Of a DNA stretch of 35,925 nucleotides, positions 10,401 through 19,158 are shown in pieces (within the stretch, counting starts at the first letter, position 1; every line of letters begins with the position of its first letter). The stretch is from Bacilli bacterium. GTDB taxonomy: Bacteria; Bacillota_I; Bacilli_A; Izemoplasmatales; Hujiaoplasmataceae. The notes beneath the pieces were generated by a model that saw only the letters and a list, made by a program, of their open reading frames with translations, was not told where the DNA came from and made no database searches. Location of the stretch: assembly GCA_018400565.1 (NCBI GenBank), contig JAGYMP010000243.1, positions 1 through 35,925 of the forward strand, given 5' to 3'. The position numbers and the translations under genes were made by a program.

Positions 10401-10625
10401 GACGCGCTCATAAGCCTTCACGGCAGGATTGAATTCAAGGATTTGATGGTCTTTGTTTTCAACGCCGAAACTGGCAATCCCTTGTCCTCGGTTGACATAA
10501 AAAGCCCACAGGGGAATCCCCCTTTTCCCGGCGATGGCCGGCAAAAAACTGGAAAATGTTTTTTGCCGATCGTAATCTTTGATGATGAACTCGTCATCTT
10601 TCATGAAATAATTTTTCATAATCAT
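7464..10625 (-). CDS. GH94-clan-like inverting glycoside phosphorylase, probably beta-1,3-oligoglucan phosphorylase (GH161- or GH149-like)
   Basis: 1053 aa, longer than typical cellobiose phosphorylase. FYSQGNGSFRDVCQNRRND resembles the GH94 catalytic-Asp R-D-x-x-Q motif; later WNDAMNGLPAMFGSGVSETIEL and GDKPFVYEEEELHLCLHPI. Context is beta-1,3-glucan degradation. Confidence 0.75.
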   Translation of the reverse strand: MIMKNYFMKDDEFIIKDYDRQKTFSSFLPAIAGKRGIPLWAFYVNRGQGIASFGVENKDHQILEFNPAVKAYERVGIDGFRTFVKQNGEVSEIFSGGQDNERLMHIRRHAFTIEENNKALGLSFRVTYFGLSNADIPALVRMVEVENKKNRKQSFEILDGVSQLLPTGIGYQDMKSLTNLVRSWMDVKHLDKDMGFYYMRSSSADVAEVVDFEDGHFYLSAVNGELTRPIVDERKVFGTDTTKRHPEYFAHHKVSDVLSEEQVAVNKIPVGFTGVELSLEPGETATIDTVIGHTHSEEWLIEHRHRLVDHEFLIEKHKQSKHVVDVLLTSVETKTAISAFDDYMKQNQLDNILRGGYPMLLPSNGHDYVYHLFSRRHGDLERDYNYFSIAPEFYSQGNGSFRDVCQNRRNDGLLFPDVKEANMKMFGSLIQTDGFNPLSIDGLSFTIQDEDTIERLNDKLFDGHDRMKDVLKDKFTPGSIINAMQRYDVSTDYADAEIFAAIFPHASQHFEAHFAEGYWIDHWTYILDLVETFEAIYPDHLSDALYDDHGYTYFDSPIFVLPRDEKICRTGDGRIRRYGSLLNVDGEKMEKTNLDPNQAGWLMDRSGKIIKATLFEKLFVLSVNKMASLDPSGIGIDMEADKPGWNDAMNGLPAMFGSGVSETIELKRLVSYLIHHFDQTQTFRFPSEFVRFASELSVLLDEKLTDYDYWDAANTSKENYRSAIRFSTKKLIDVSAADVHTLLTRMLEKLDRALDKALSLGNGIYPTYLVHEVTDHKPIKTKGKPKIGHYGLPVVKPLAFEARALPHYLEAPARALKTIEDDDLKRAMFEKIKASDIYDKELEFYKTSGCLDEESNEIGRGKSFTKGWQERESNFLHMTYKYLLGLLKGGLHETFFEEIRTNWTIFMDPSIYGRSVLENSSFIASSINPDPYVRGQGFVARLSGSTAEMLSMWSYMMFGDKPFVYEEEELHLCLHPILSKDFFKDGVVKTTFLGEIEVNYHNPETLDTYDSSCVISRYEVDGESHETLDGEIAERIRDRDVSTIDVFLKKEVQ

Positions 10626-10671
10626 GGACTCCTTTTGTTAGTAATTTGACGAAAAATTGTGAATTCCCTTC

Positions 10672-11790
10672 TTATTCCTGGGACAAACTGTCCGCCTGAT
10701 AAACCCTCACGTAGTCGATCTCCATGCTTTGCGGCCAGATGTCGTTGTCAATACCCTGTTGACCGCCCCAGGCTCCGCCCACAGCAATATTCATGATTAA
10801 ATGAAATTCAATATCAAAGGGCCATGTGGTTGAATCTTCGGGGGCGCCTTCGGGAACAGAATAACGGAATACTTCAACATCGTCGATATACCATATCAGT
10901 TTGTCCGGCAGCCATTCCAGTTGATATTCATGAAAGGTGTTGCTGACATCATCATAAATGGCGCTGTCACCGATTTGGGTTCCACGCATATGATTGTATG
11001 CTTCCGTGTGGATGGTGTAATGGATGCGGTTAGGTTCATAACCGACGAACTCCATGATGTCAATTTCACCGGAATCGGGCCAACCGCCATACTCCCAATT
11101 CGTGGGCAGCATCCAGATTGCGGGCCAGACACCCACACCTTCGGGCAATTTCGCCGATATTTCGAATTTCCCGTAAAGCCAGCTGCCTTCGTTGTGCGAC
11201 AGCAACCGGGTAGATGTGTATTCGCGGTTTTCATAATGTTCCTGAATCGCGGTGATGGTCAGTGTCCCGTCGGATACATAAGCATTGTCGGGGTCGGCTT
11301 CCGTGTAATACTGTGACTCGCCATTGCCCCATCCGTGTCCGCCGACATCATAGGTCCATTTTTCCTCATCCGGAAGACCAGTGTAATTGAACTCATCGGA
11401 CCAAACCAATTCATAGTCCAGACCGGTATCATCCATGACGCCGTCCACAACGACGGTGACCGTTTCCGTGATTTCAACATCACGGGAGTTAGTCACTTTA
11501 TACAGCAAAAGATATTCGCCTTCTTCGGTGACGCGATTTTCATCGTCCAAACCAAGGTCATTCAGACCCTCGATGACGATTTGATCAGAAATGTCGCCAT
11601 CGACCGGATCGTATGCGATCACGTCCGCATAAGGGAAAAACTCATCTCCCTCACTCAATACGACGACTTTTTGTAAATGTCGAAACTCCGATGCAAGTCC
11701 GTCCTGTTGCGATGTCGTGTTTGCGACATCACAACCGATTCCGACGAACATCACCGTGACAAACAACAAAACCAATAAAACTTTCTTCAT
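10672..11790 (-). CDS. GH16 endo-beta-1,3-glucanase lipoprotein with N-terminal DUF5011-like domain
   Basis: The track ORF extends to 11883, but the start at 11790 (MKKVLLVLLFVTVMFVGIGCDVA) follows GGAGGAAATATGC. GH16 motif WPDSGEIDIMEFVGYEPNRIHYTIHTEAYNH; lipobox VGIGC. Confidence 0.93.
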   Translation of the reverse strand: MKKVLLVLLFVTVMFVGIGCDVANTTSQQDGLASEFRHLQKVVVLSEGDEFFPYADVIAYDPVDGDISDQIVIEGLNDLGLDDENRVTEEGEYLLLYKVTNSRDVEITETVTVVVDGVMDDTGLDYELVWSDEFNYTGLPDEEKWTYDVGGHGWGNGESQYYTEADPDNAYVSDGTLTITAIQEHYENREYTSTRLLSHNEGSWLYGKFEISAKLPEGVGVWPAIWMLPTNWEYGGWPDSGEIDIMEFVGYEPNRIHYTIHTEAYNHMRGTQIGDSAIYDDVSNTFHEYQLEWLPDKLIWYIDDVEVFRYSVPEGAPEDSTTWPFDIEFHLIMNIAVGGAWGGQQGIDNDIWPQSMEIDYVRVYQADSLSQE

Positions 11791-11854
11791 GCATATTTCC
11801 TCCAATGAATTATTTTTTAAACAAATATGATAAACATGCGTGCATTCATAAACC

Positions 11855-12781
11855 TTATTGTCCCGTGACACCGACGGACTCAATACCCTGGACGAATTTA
11901 CGTTGCGTGAACAGATAAATCACAAGCAACGGCAGGATGGACAGCAGGGTCGCAGCGGATTCGTATGCCTCACTGATCCGGTCGCTTCCACCGGCCTGGT
12001 TACCGAACAACGTTTCAAACGAATTCAATTTACCCGTCAGCAAATCGACGCCGCCGGAAAGAAAGACATTTGTGACAAAGTCTTCATTCCAGTTCCAGAC
12101 AAAGGAAAACAGGAATACGACCAAAATGATTGTCAATGATATTTTCACGGTGATATGCCAAAAAACCTGCATGGTATTTGCACCGTCGATGTTTGCCGCT
12201 TCATAGAGATCCTTGGGGATTTTCTTAAAGAAACTTTGGAAGATAATGATCAAAATGGCCGAATTGATGCCTTGCCCCAAAAGTGCCATGCTGATTTGTG
12301 GATATAACGTCCCATAGAAACTCATGCCCAAAATGTCGCCCAATGACGAAAAAATTATCTGGTGGGCCGCCGTCAGAAGCTGAACAGGCAGGATGAATGA
12401 AACAATCAACAACACAAACAGTGTCTTCTTGAACCTGAAATCATATCTCGCGAACGCATATCCGGTCAATGCGGAAACCGCGGTTTGCAGAACCGCAAAA
12501 AGCGCAGACACCCAAAACGAATTGAACAAGACCTGCCAATAATCCATGACCAGAATGGAAACGCGGAAATTATTGAGTGAGAATACTGAAGGCACCCACA
12601 TGACATCCGGGGCGATGACGTCTTCCACAGTCATGAAAGAAAGTGACAACATCTTCAACAGCGGGAACAAAAAGACAAAACTGATGGCAATCAAGACAAC
12701 ATATCGTAAAATCAAGCCGAGGCGCGACAAAATTTTCCGTTCCCTGGATTTACTGAGGGATAACGCCTTAATAAACTTCAT
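11855..12781 (-). CDS. Carbohydrate ABC transporter permease (MalG-like)
   Basis: Start MKFIKALSLSKSR after GAGGAGG; multiple TM segments; EAANIDGANTMQVFWHITVKIS (EAA loop). Confidence 0.92.
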   Translation of the reverse strand: MKFIKALSLSKSRERKILSRLGLILRYVVLIAISFVFLFPLLKMLSLSFMTVEDVIAPDVMWVPSVFSLNNFRVSILVMDYWQVLFNSFWVSALFAVLQTAVSALTGYAFARYDFRFKKTLFVLLIVSFILPVQLLTAAHQIIFSSLGDILGMSFYGTLYPQISMALLGQGINSAILIIIFQSFFKKIPKDLYEAANIDGANTMQVFWHITVKISLTIILVVFLFSFVWNWNEDFVTNVFLSGGVDLLTGKLNSFETLFGNQAGGSDRISEAYESAATLLSILPLLVIYLFTQRKFVQGIESVGVTGQ

Positions 12782-13808
12782 CGGCGGCCTCCTCACTGTG
12801 TTTCTTCTGTTTCTCATACAGTTCACGTGTGCGGTTGTATTCTTTACGGGCCATCACAACGATATCCTTGTCACGCAGGATAAATATCAGAAGCATGATA
12901 AACAACAAGGTGACAATGGTGTACAACAACGCATATGTCGCGGCAATCCCAAGGTTTGTCGCCGTCATCATGATTTGTTCCTGCAAAAGGCCGTACAACG
13001 GGTTCGTGTTGAAGATGCCGACCTGGACGACACTGAAAATTGCGATGACCAAAGCGGTCGATTTTATGTTCGGTATGATGATCAGCCATAAAATCTGCCA
13101 TGCGTTGCCACCGTCAATCTTCGCGGCCTCATAAATACTCTGATCAATCTTTTTAAGACCGTTGATGTACAAAACGATGGGAACACCCGTGAACCAAAGA
13201 ATGACAATCAGAACCCCGAACATCCCTGAAAGGAAATCGGCCATGAAAGGCACATAAGCATCGATCATGCTGAAAATGAATGTGTTTTCGATGTTCAGGA
13301 AAGCATTGTTCTCACCCGATGTCGTCGATATGTTGTTTAAAGTCGCATTGCTCAGAAGAACAACAGGCAAAAAGAAGATGACACGGAAAGTCGTCCTGAA
13401 TTTGAAATCATTGTTCAGCAACAACGCGATCAAAAAGGACATAATCAAAATGACGGGAATATACACAAACAACATGTTCACATAACTCAACAGGGATTGA
13501 TAAAAAATCGGATTCGTGAAGGCGAAAAGAAAATTCTCAAAACTGACAAAATCAAAACTGAATCCCTGCGGGGTCTTGAGCACATCGTGGAAACTCATGA
13601 AAAAGATCATGCCGACCGGAATGATCACGAAAATGACCAACCCGATCAACCACGGAAGCATCAACACATAGGGTGTTGTCGGATTGTCCCGTTTCCCCGG
13701 CTTATTGCGGGAAAAGAGACCCCGCATCCTCTTCCAGACGGAAGATTTCCTGATGCGATCATAGAGGGATGCCATGGCATCCCATCCACGTGTCAAGGTT
13801 TTTTTCAC
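12768..13808 (-). CDS. Carbohydrate ABC transporter permease (MalF-like)
   Basis: 346 aa; PYVLMLPWLIGLVIFVIIPV..., EAAKIDGGNAWQILWLIIIPNIK (EAA loop); 14-nt overlap with the next permease. Confidence 0.92.
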   Translation of the reverse strand: MKKTLTRGWDAMASLYDRIRKSSVWKRMRGLFSRNKPGKRDNPTTPYVLMLPWLIGLVIFVIIPVGMIFFMSFHDVLKTPQGFSFDFVSFENFLFAFTNPIFYQSLLSYVNMLFVYIPVILIMSFLIALLLNNDFKFRTTFRVIFFLPVVLLSNATLNNISTTSGENNAFLNIENTFIFSMIDAYVPFMADFLSGMFGVLIVILWFTGVPIVLYINGLKKIDQSIYEAAKIDGGNAWQILWLIIIPNIKSTALVIAIFSVVQVGIFNTNPLYGLLQEQIMMTATNLGIAATYALLYTIVTLLFIMLLIFILRDKDIVVMARKEYNRTRELYEKQKKHSEEAADEVY

Positions 13809-13833
13809 GTGTGCGACCCCCTTTCAACAGTGA

Positions 13834-16221
13834 TCAATCCAAGCATAGATAACTCAGCGCATCAACGGTTTGTCCCTGATACACATAATCATCGCTCGTG
13901 TAATTGATAATGATGATTTTGTCGTTTGAATACTGATTCAGGACAACCCCGTTTTCAAGAACCGATCTTGAAAGCCATGTTTCCGCCGAAACGTGTGAAA
14001 ATGCATCATCCATGGCTTGATAGATGTTGATGATCTTATCTTTGTAATCGCGGTATTGTGTGGAGATGTAACGATTCGAATTCGTGTTGGCCAAAGTATA
14101 GGATGGTTCATGCGTCAACACAAACGAAGGAAAAACATTGTAATCAATCATGCGGAGCATATCCGATGTCGAACTGAATGAGAAATTCGCATATGAAGCA
14201 TACATTTCGGCTGAACCACGCAACACCATCTGCAAAAACGGTACCGTGTCGGTTTCGAGGACATATTGGGTTGTGAATGTCGGCATGTCCAGATAACGGT
14301 CGACGTAAGTCATCAAATAGATGTTCGGCTGAACGGCATTGATGGTCATGGTCTGATGGACATCGGCGATCGCATCCGTGATTGCCTGTCTCGCATCAAC
14401 CCTGGTCATGTCTTCGAACGTGTCGCCGTACAGGTTTGAAACCACGCCTTTGATGGTCATGGAAGAAAGCCCCATGTCCAGGAAAAGATCGTTATGATCT
14501 TCCAAAAAATCCAATGAGCGACCGGGTTTCAGATAATACTCGGTTTCAATGGTCTGGTAATTTTGCAAATGGATTTCAACATACCGACCGTTTCGATGTT
14601 TGACGATATTATTCCGCAAAGTAATCATATCTTTGTTGATCACCGTGTAATCCTGAAGGAAGGACACATCATAATCCATCGCATCCATGTCGGCGATCAA
14701 ATCCATGAAATCACGTTTTGATCCGATGACATTTGAAAAATCGCTGTCTTTCGGCGAAGACAAAGTCACGCCGCCGTTTTGCCACCCAATCAAGCCTGAA
14801 ACGACATTCCGGATGTTCTCCTCATATAACTCTGACAGCATGAGACGGACATCGTCCGATGTCGACGTCACTCGTTCCTCGTAACCAAAAACACCTTGCT
14901 TGCTGTCTGCCATCAGGAAATCAATCCTTATCGGCATCGCATCCGTTTGTCCGGTTTGAATCTCAAGTAATTGCTGTTTAATCAAGTAATCACGGTATGC
15001 ATGCGCCATGCCGACATAATCGGCCGAACGACGATTCGTGGACCCATCCCCTGATAAAAATTCGTAACGCAGATTCATATCAAAATGATTGCGATCGCCG
15101 GGGAAACGGTTGTAACCGTCACCCTGGGCATTGTATACTTGTCTGAAAACTTCGCTGTAGATAAAACGGGCATAAGTCTGCACATATCCCAAAGTGCTTG
15201 ATAACGGCGTCGACACAATTTCCATGTATTCATCGCCGGATGTGGCATAAGCCACAAAGGCGGCTTCCGTCCCGTCACCGTATGACATCCCAAAAACCGG
15301 TGTGGTCGCTTGTTTCGGATTGACATAATCAGGCTCATCGATGAGATTTGAGTATGCGGATGTGATGTCCGGACCGTACACCCTTGCAACATAATCGTTG
15401 ACATTGATGTCCGTGTCCTCAAAACGAATCAACGCCCCGGGCCCGTCAGGAACGAACGAATATCCCGGATTGATGGGGTTGCGGACAGACTGATCCCTTT
15501 CATAAGACAATGATTCCTCATCAAACGGAATTGAATAACCGCCCTGCGCACCCATGAAAGGCGCAATATCGATGGACAGAAGCTTCTCCGGCTCATCGAT
15601 TTCAAGTTCGTCTTCACGGATTTCGATGTCCATCCCCTCATCATCGAAATGAAAATGGACACGCAATGTAATACCGTAATCACTGAAATCGACATCCAGG
15701 ACCCAATGGTCTCCGCTGGCAGATATCTGACTCATCGTTGAATCATAATCTGGGTCTGCACTGTACAAGCGCCGACTGCGACCACTGACGTCATCAAGAT
15801 AATTAACCGTGAGGAAGGAATTCACATATAACCTGGCGGAAGTCGACAAATCCTCGATGGGACGGCAGGTCTCTTCAAGATCATCTTCGGTGTAGGATCC
15901 CTCTTCGATCAATGTCTCACACTGATCTTCGATTTTGCCGGAAAGCGTTTCGTCCATCCCGGACATGAAGATGAACCCGTTCGTTTTATCATAAGCCGCC
16001 AAGACATCCCTTTCATCCCTGAAAAGGAACTCAAAACGATCATTGCTGTGCAGTTGGACCATGTCCTCCGGTTTGTCGATGGTATGAATGATCGACTCGG
16101 GAGCTTCTTTGGTGTCACGGCTGTTCGGCACATACTCCGCCACCAGATAGGTTGTCATCCCGACCAGCGAGATCAAAAGGATTGAAACCATGCCAATCAG
16201 ATATTTCTTAGCTGAAACCAT
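13834..16221 (-). CDS. DUF5696-like membrane-anchored protein, possibly glycosidase-like fold
   Basis: Start MVSAKKYLIGMVSILLISLVGMTTYLVAEYVPN (N-terminal TM) after GGGAGG; large beta-rich N-terminal part, then an alternating region (MPIRIDFLMADS...GLIGWQNGGV...) and a beta C-terminal tail. Family name from recall of length and context, not a search. Confidence 0.6.
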   Translation of the reverse strand: MVSAKKYLIGMVSILLISLVGMTTYLVAEYVPNSRDTKEAPESIIHTIDKPEDMVQLHSNDRFEFLFRDERDVLAAYDKTNGFIFMSGMDETLSGKIEDQCETLIEEGSYTEDDLEETCRPIEDLSTSARLYVNSFLTVNYLDDVSGRSRRLYSADPDYDSTMSQISASGDHWVLDVDFSDYGITLRVHFHFDDEGMDIEIREDELEIDEPEKLLSIDIAPFMGAQGGYSIPFDEESLSYERDQSVRNPINPGYSFVPDGPGALIRFEDTDINVNDYVARVYGPDITSAYSNLIDEPDYVNPKQATTPVFGMSYGDGTEAAFVAYATSGDEYMEIVSTPLSSTLGYVQTYARFIYSEVFRQVYNAQGDGYNRFPGDRNHFDMNLRYEFLSGDGSTNRRSADYVGMAHAYRDYLIKQQLLEIQTGQTDAMPIRIDFLMADSKQGVFGYEERVTSTSDDVRLMLSELYEENIRNVVSGLIGWQNGGVTLSSPKDSDFSNVIGSKRDFMDLIADMDAMDYDVSFLQDYTVINKDMITLRNNIVKHRNGRYVEIHLQNYQTIETEYYLKPGRSLDFLEDHNDLFLDMGLSSMTIKGVVSNLYGDTFEDMTRVDARQAITDAIADVHQTMTINAVQPNIYLMTYVDRYLDMPTFTTQYVLETDTVPFLQMVLRGSAEMYASYANFSFSSTSDMLRMIDYNVFPSFVLTHEPSYTLANTNSNRYISTQYRDYKDKIINIYQAMDDAFSHVSAETWLSRSVLENGVVLNQYSNDKIIIINYTSDDYVYQGQTVDALSYLCLD

Positions 16222-18259
16222 GCATGAACACCTCCCGGAACACGACAACGATGAAATCCACGATTTGCGAAAACATCATCTGAACAAACAGGACACTGAT
16301 TGTCAGAATGATCATCAGTAACAGCGTCAACAGCAGACTCTTCAACGTGTCTTTGAACTCATAATTTTGAATCTCGGTGATTCCCGTCAACAAAAGGATA
16401 AAGGTGTATGCATAAGCCAAAAACAAAGTGAATCCCACAAAGAATGCTTCATCCAACGTGACGATATGTGTCAATAACGTTGACAACAACATACCGATGA
16501 TCAACGGAGGAAAAGCATAAGTCGTCTGTATGAAGATTTTTTTCAGACCACTCTCTCCCCGATTGATGGACGTGATCAAGTAATTGGAGAAAACAAACGC
16601 AAGAACAATTGAGAAATAGCCGAAGATAATCGCAAAGAGATTCAAATCTTCCACGGCGGTCATCTGGAACAAAAAACCTTTGAACGCGCTGTTGATCAGA
16701 AACACGGCGAAAAGCGTGAACAACATCAATAGCGCCATGGACATCGATCCTTTGCTGCCTTTTTTGATTTCATAAAAACTGTTTCCGGGATTTTTGATAA
16801 TCTTTTTCATGAAAGACAATTCCCGGAAAAACATTTTCTTTTTCGCCTGCCCTAAAACATGGCCGATGGGGGTGAAAATGTGATATTTCCGATTGATGAT
16901 CTTCAGTGCCACCACAAAGACCGCAAAACCACCCATCAAGATGAATATCATGCTGAGATGATCCTGAATCCACAAATTACGTATCTCCCAATAAGTGTCA
17001 GAATAAAATTCACGGTTTTCCGCCAATTCAAAATGAGTGGCGGCCTGATCGTAATCTTCCTGATACATATAACATTTTGCCAATTGATCATTGCCAAGCT
17101 TGGAAATCTGATTCAGCATCAGAACGTCTTCCCACTGCTCGGCGGCCTCATCGTACTGACCTTCTTCAAAAAGGTTTAACCCCCGGTAAATACCCTTGGC
17201 GTAATCCGTCGGCATGTACGAAAGAAGATAGCCCTGTTCGCTGTCCACGGTATAAATCTCTCCCCGTGAATTGACGGCGATGGATTCCAAACTGGAATAC
17301 AGTCCGATGATGTCTTCATCGCTTGTGCCGCCGAAACTGAATATGAAATCACCGTATTTCGAATAAACATCAATGTAACCTTCGGACACAGACGATGTGA
17401 AAATAATTCCGTCGCGGTTGACATAGACATCGGTCATCTGTTCTGTACGATTGTAGATGCCGGAAAAAAGATTGCTGCCGCTTGTGCTGTGTTTCTTCAG
17501 ACGGTTTTCCATGGTCTGGGAAGATGTCGTCGAATATAAAATCCCTTTTCGGTCCACGAACACATTGGAAAAGGGCGAAGGCAACTTCACACCACCCATC
17601 TCCTGTCCAAAAAGATCATAGAAAAACTTGCGAATTCTCTCCTCCGGGGAATAATAGACATCATTCGAAGCGAAATACCCCAAAAACTCCCCGGAATAAG
17701 AAAGTTGCAAGACACCGTTGGGGTCACCTTCGCCAACCACGTAGATGTTCGCATTGTCATCCACCGCGATTTTCTTGGGTTTGAACTGTGATGCCACATA
17801 TGCCCGTGATTCGGGTCTTTCTATTGTTTGGACGTGCTGACCTTCGTCATCAAAATGAAAGATTTTGTTGGCCTGCGGATCAGCAACAAAAAGGTGGTCC
17901 TCCGCATTGATCGCAATCCCCGTCGGAGTCAAAAAATCCGGATGGGTGATTTGATCGACGATGGAACCGATCGTCGGATCGTAGATGACGATGCGGGCTT
18001 TCGACGCATCGCCGCCCGCATCATAATCCACAATATAGAGTAAATCATCGGAATCGAAAAACAAGTCCTGCGGAGACAGTAAACCCAGATTGAGTTTATA
18101 TTGATCGGAGAGGTAAGCATCCTGGGTGATGATCAATTCGCCTTTGGTCGACAGGGAATATGTATGTGTCGTGTTTGACGATGCATATCCCGTGTTCATG
18201 CCTGAGAACGCGAGTGTCGCCAAAAGCAAACCCAATATCAATATCAATCCTTTTTTCAT
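16208..18259 (-). CDS. Exported NHL-repeat beta-propeller / TPR-like / Yip1-like multi-TM membrane protein
   Basis: 683 aa; signal peptide; NHL-like blades (GLLSPQDLFFDSDDLLYIVD, FLTPTGIAINAEDHLFVADPQANKIFHFDDEGQ, PKKIAVDDNANIYVVGEGDP); TPR-like GLNLFEEGQYDEAAEQWEDVL...YMYQEDYDQAATHFELAE; C-terminal TM region. Confidence 0.75.
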   Translation of the reverse strand: MKKGLILILGLLLATLAFSGMNTGYASSNTTHTYSLSTKGELIITQDAYLSDQYKLNLGLLSPQDLFFDSDDLLYIVDYDAGGDASKARIVIYDPTIGSIVDQITHPDFLTPTGIAINAEDHLFVADPQANKIFHFDDEGQHVQTIERPESRAYVASQFKPKKIAVDDNANIYVVGEGDPNGVLQLSYSGEFLGYFASNDVYYSPEERIRKFFYDLFGQEMGGVKLPSPFSNVFVDRKGILYSTTSSQTMENRLKKHSTSGSNLFSGIYNRTEQMTDVYVNRDGIIFTSSVSEGYIDVYSKYGDFIFSFGGTSDEDIIGLYSSLESIAVNSRGEIYTVDSEQGYLLSYMPTDYAKGIYRGLNLFEEGQYDEAAEQWEDVLMLNQISKLGNDQLAKCYMYQEDYDQAATHFELAENREFYSDTYWEIRNLWIQDHLSMIFILMGGFAVFVVALKIINRKYHIFTPIGHVLGQAKKKMFFRELSFMKKIIKNPGNSFYEIKKGSKGSMSMALLMLFTLFAVFLINSAFKGFLFQMTAVEDLNLFAIIFGYFSIVLAFVFSNYLITSINRGESGLKKIFIQTTYAFPPLIIGMLLSTLLTHIVTLDEAFFVGFTLFLAYAYTFILLLTGITEIQNYEFKDTLKSLLLTLLLMIILTISVLFVQMMFSQIVDFIVVVFREVFMHGFS

Positions 18260-18272
18260 GGATGCCTCCTTT

Positions 18273-19145
18273 CTACTTGACTCCCGAATGACTCATGGTG
18301 TCCATCACATGATTCTGCATGATGATGAAAATGACGAGGTTCGGCACAAACATGATCAGACCGGCGGCTGCCGCCATGCCCTGACCCGCAACCGTGATTT
18401 CCAACGTTGAAGTCAATGTTGACATGTAAAACGCAAAGGTCTTCTTCAATTCGGAGTTAATGTAAAATTGTGATGTAATCAAGTTTGACCACGTCGCCTG
18501 AAATGTGAGAATCGCAACGGTCGCCAAAGCAGGTTTGGTCAACGGTACAACGATTTTACGGATGATGTAAAAATCACTGGCACCATCCACCCGGGCGGCC
18601 TCAATGATTTCATCCGGCAGTTGGTCGATGAATTGTTTCATCAAAAACAGACTGACCGGCATGGCAAGGAGCGGCAGAATATGGGCGGCCAAGGTATCGA
18701 GGATACCCATGTTTACAATGACGAGAAACGTTGGTATCGACACGGCAATCGGCACAAACATCAGTGCGGCCTGATTGATGTTGAACAAGGTTTGTCTGCC
18801 TTTGAAACGTTTTTTTGACAAAGCATAACCGGTAATCATGGTCAGTGTCAGATTGACAGATATCGCAATAACCGCAACCAAAACGGAGTTGAAGAGATAC
18901 ACAGTCAACGGAATCCCTGTTTCGCCGGCCGTCATGATCAACATATTAAAATTCCGTAATGACGGCTTTTGCACGAAAAACCGCGGCGGAAACAGCATCA
19001 ATTCGTCCAAAGGCTTGAGCGCCTGTGAAAAAATGTAAAAAATCGGCAGTAACATCACAGCCGCGATTGGGACCAAAATCAGATAAAATTTGATCTGTGA
19101 GCGATGGAATTTTTTAGGATTGATATGTGTACCCTTCAGACTCAT
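18273..19145 (-). CDS. Carbohydrate ABC transporter permease (MalG-like)
   Basis: 290 aa; TM segments; EAARVDGASDFYIIRKIVVPLTKPAL (EAA loop). Confidence 0.93.
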   Translation of the reverse strand: MSLKGTHINPKKFHRSQIKFYLILVPIAAVMLLPIFYIFSQALKPLDELMLFPPRFFVQKPSLRNFNMLIMTAGETGIPLTVYLFNSVLVAVIAISVNLTLTMITGYALSKKRFKGRQTLFNINQAALMFVPIAVSIPTFLVIVNMGILDTLAAHILPLLAMPVSLFLMKQFIDQLPDEIIEAARVDGASDFYIIRKIVVPLTKPALATVAILTFQATWSNLITSQFYINSELKKTFAFYMSTLTSTLEITVAGQGMAAAAGLIMFVPNLVIFIIMQNHVMDTMSHSGVK

Positions 19146-19158
19146 AGTTGTCCTCCCA

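Noticed and set aside
10167-10649. 160-aa plus-strand ORF
   Set aside because: Antisense to the phosphorylase N-terminus; no family signature or convincing RBS.
11791-11883. 31-residue N-terminal extension of the GH16 ORF
   Set aside because: The internal start at 11790 gives a proper lipoprotein signal peptide and has a good RBS.
12546-13091. 181-aa plus-strand ORF
   Set aside because: Antisense to two well-supported ABC permease genes; no recognisable domain.
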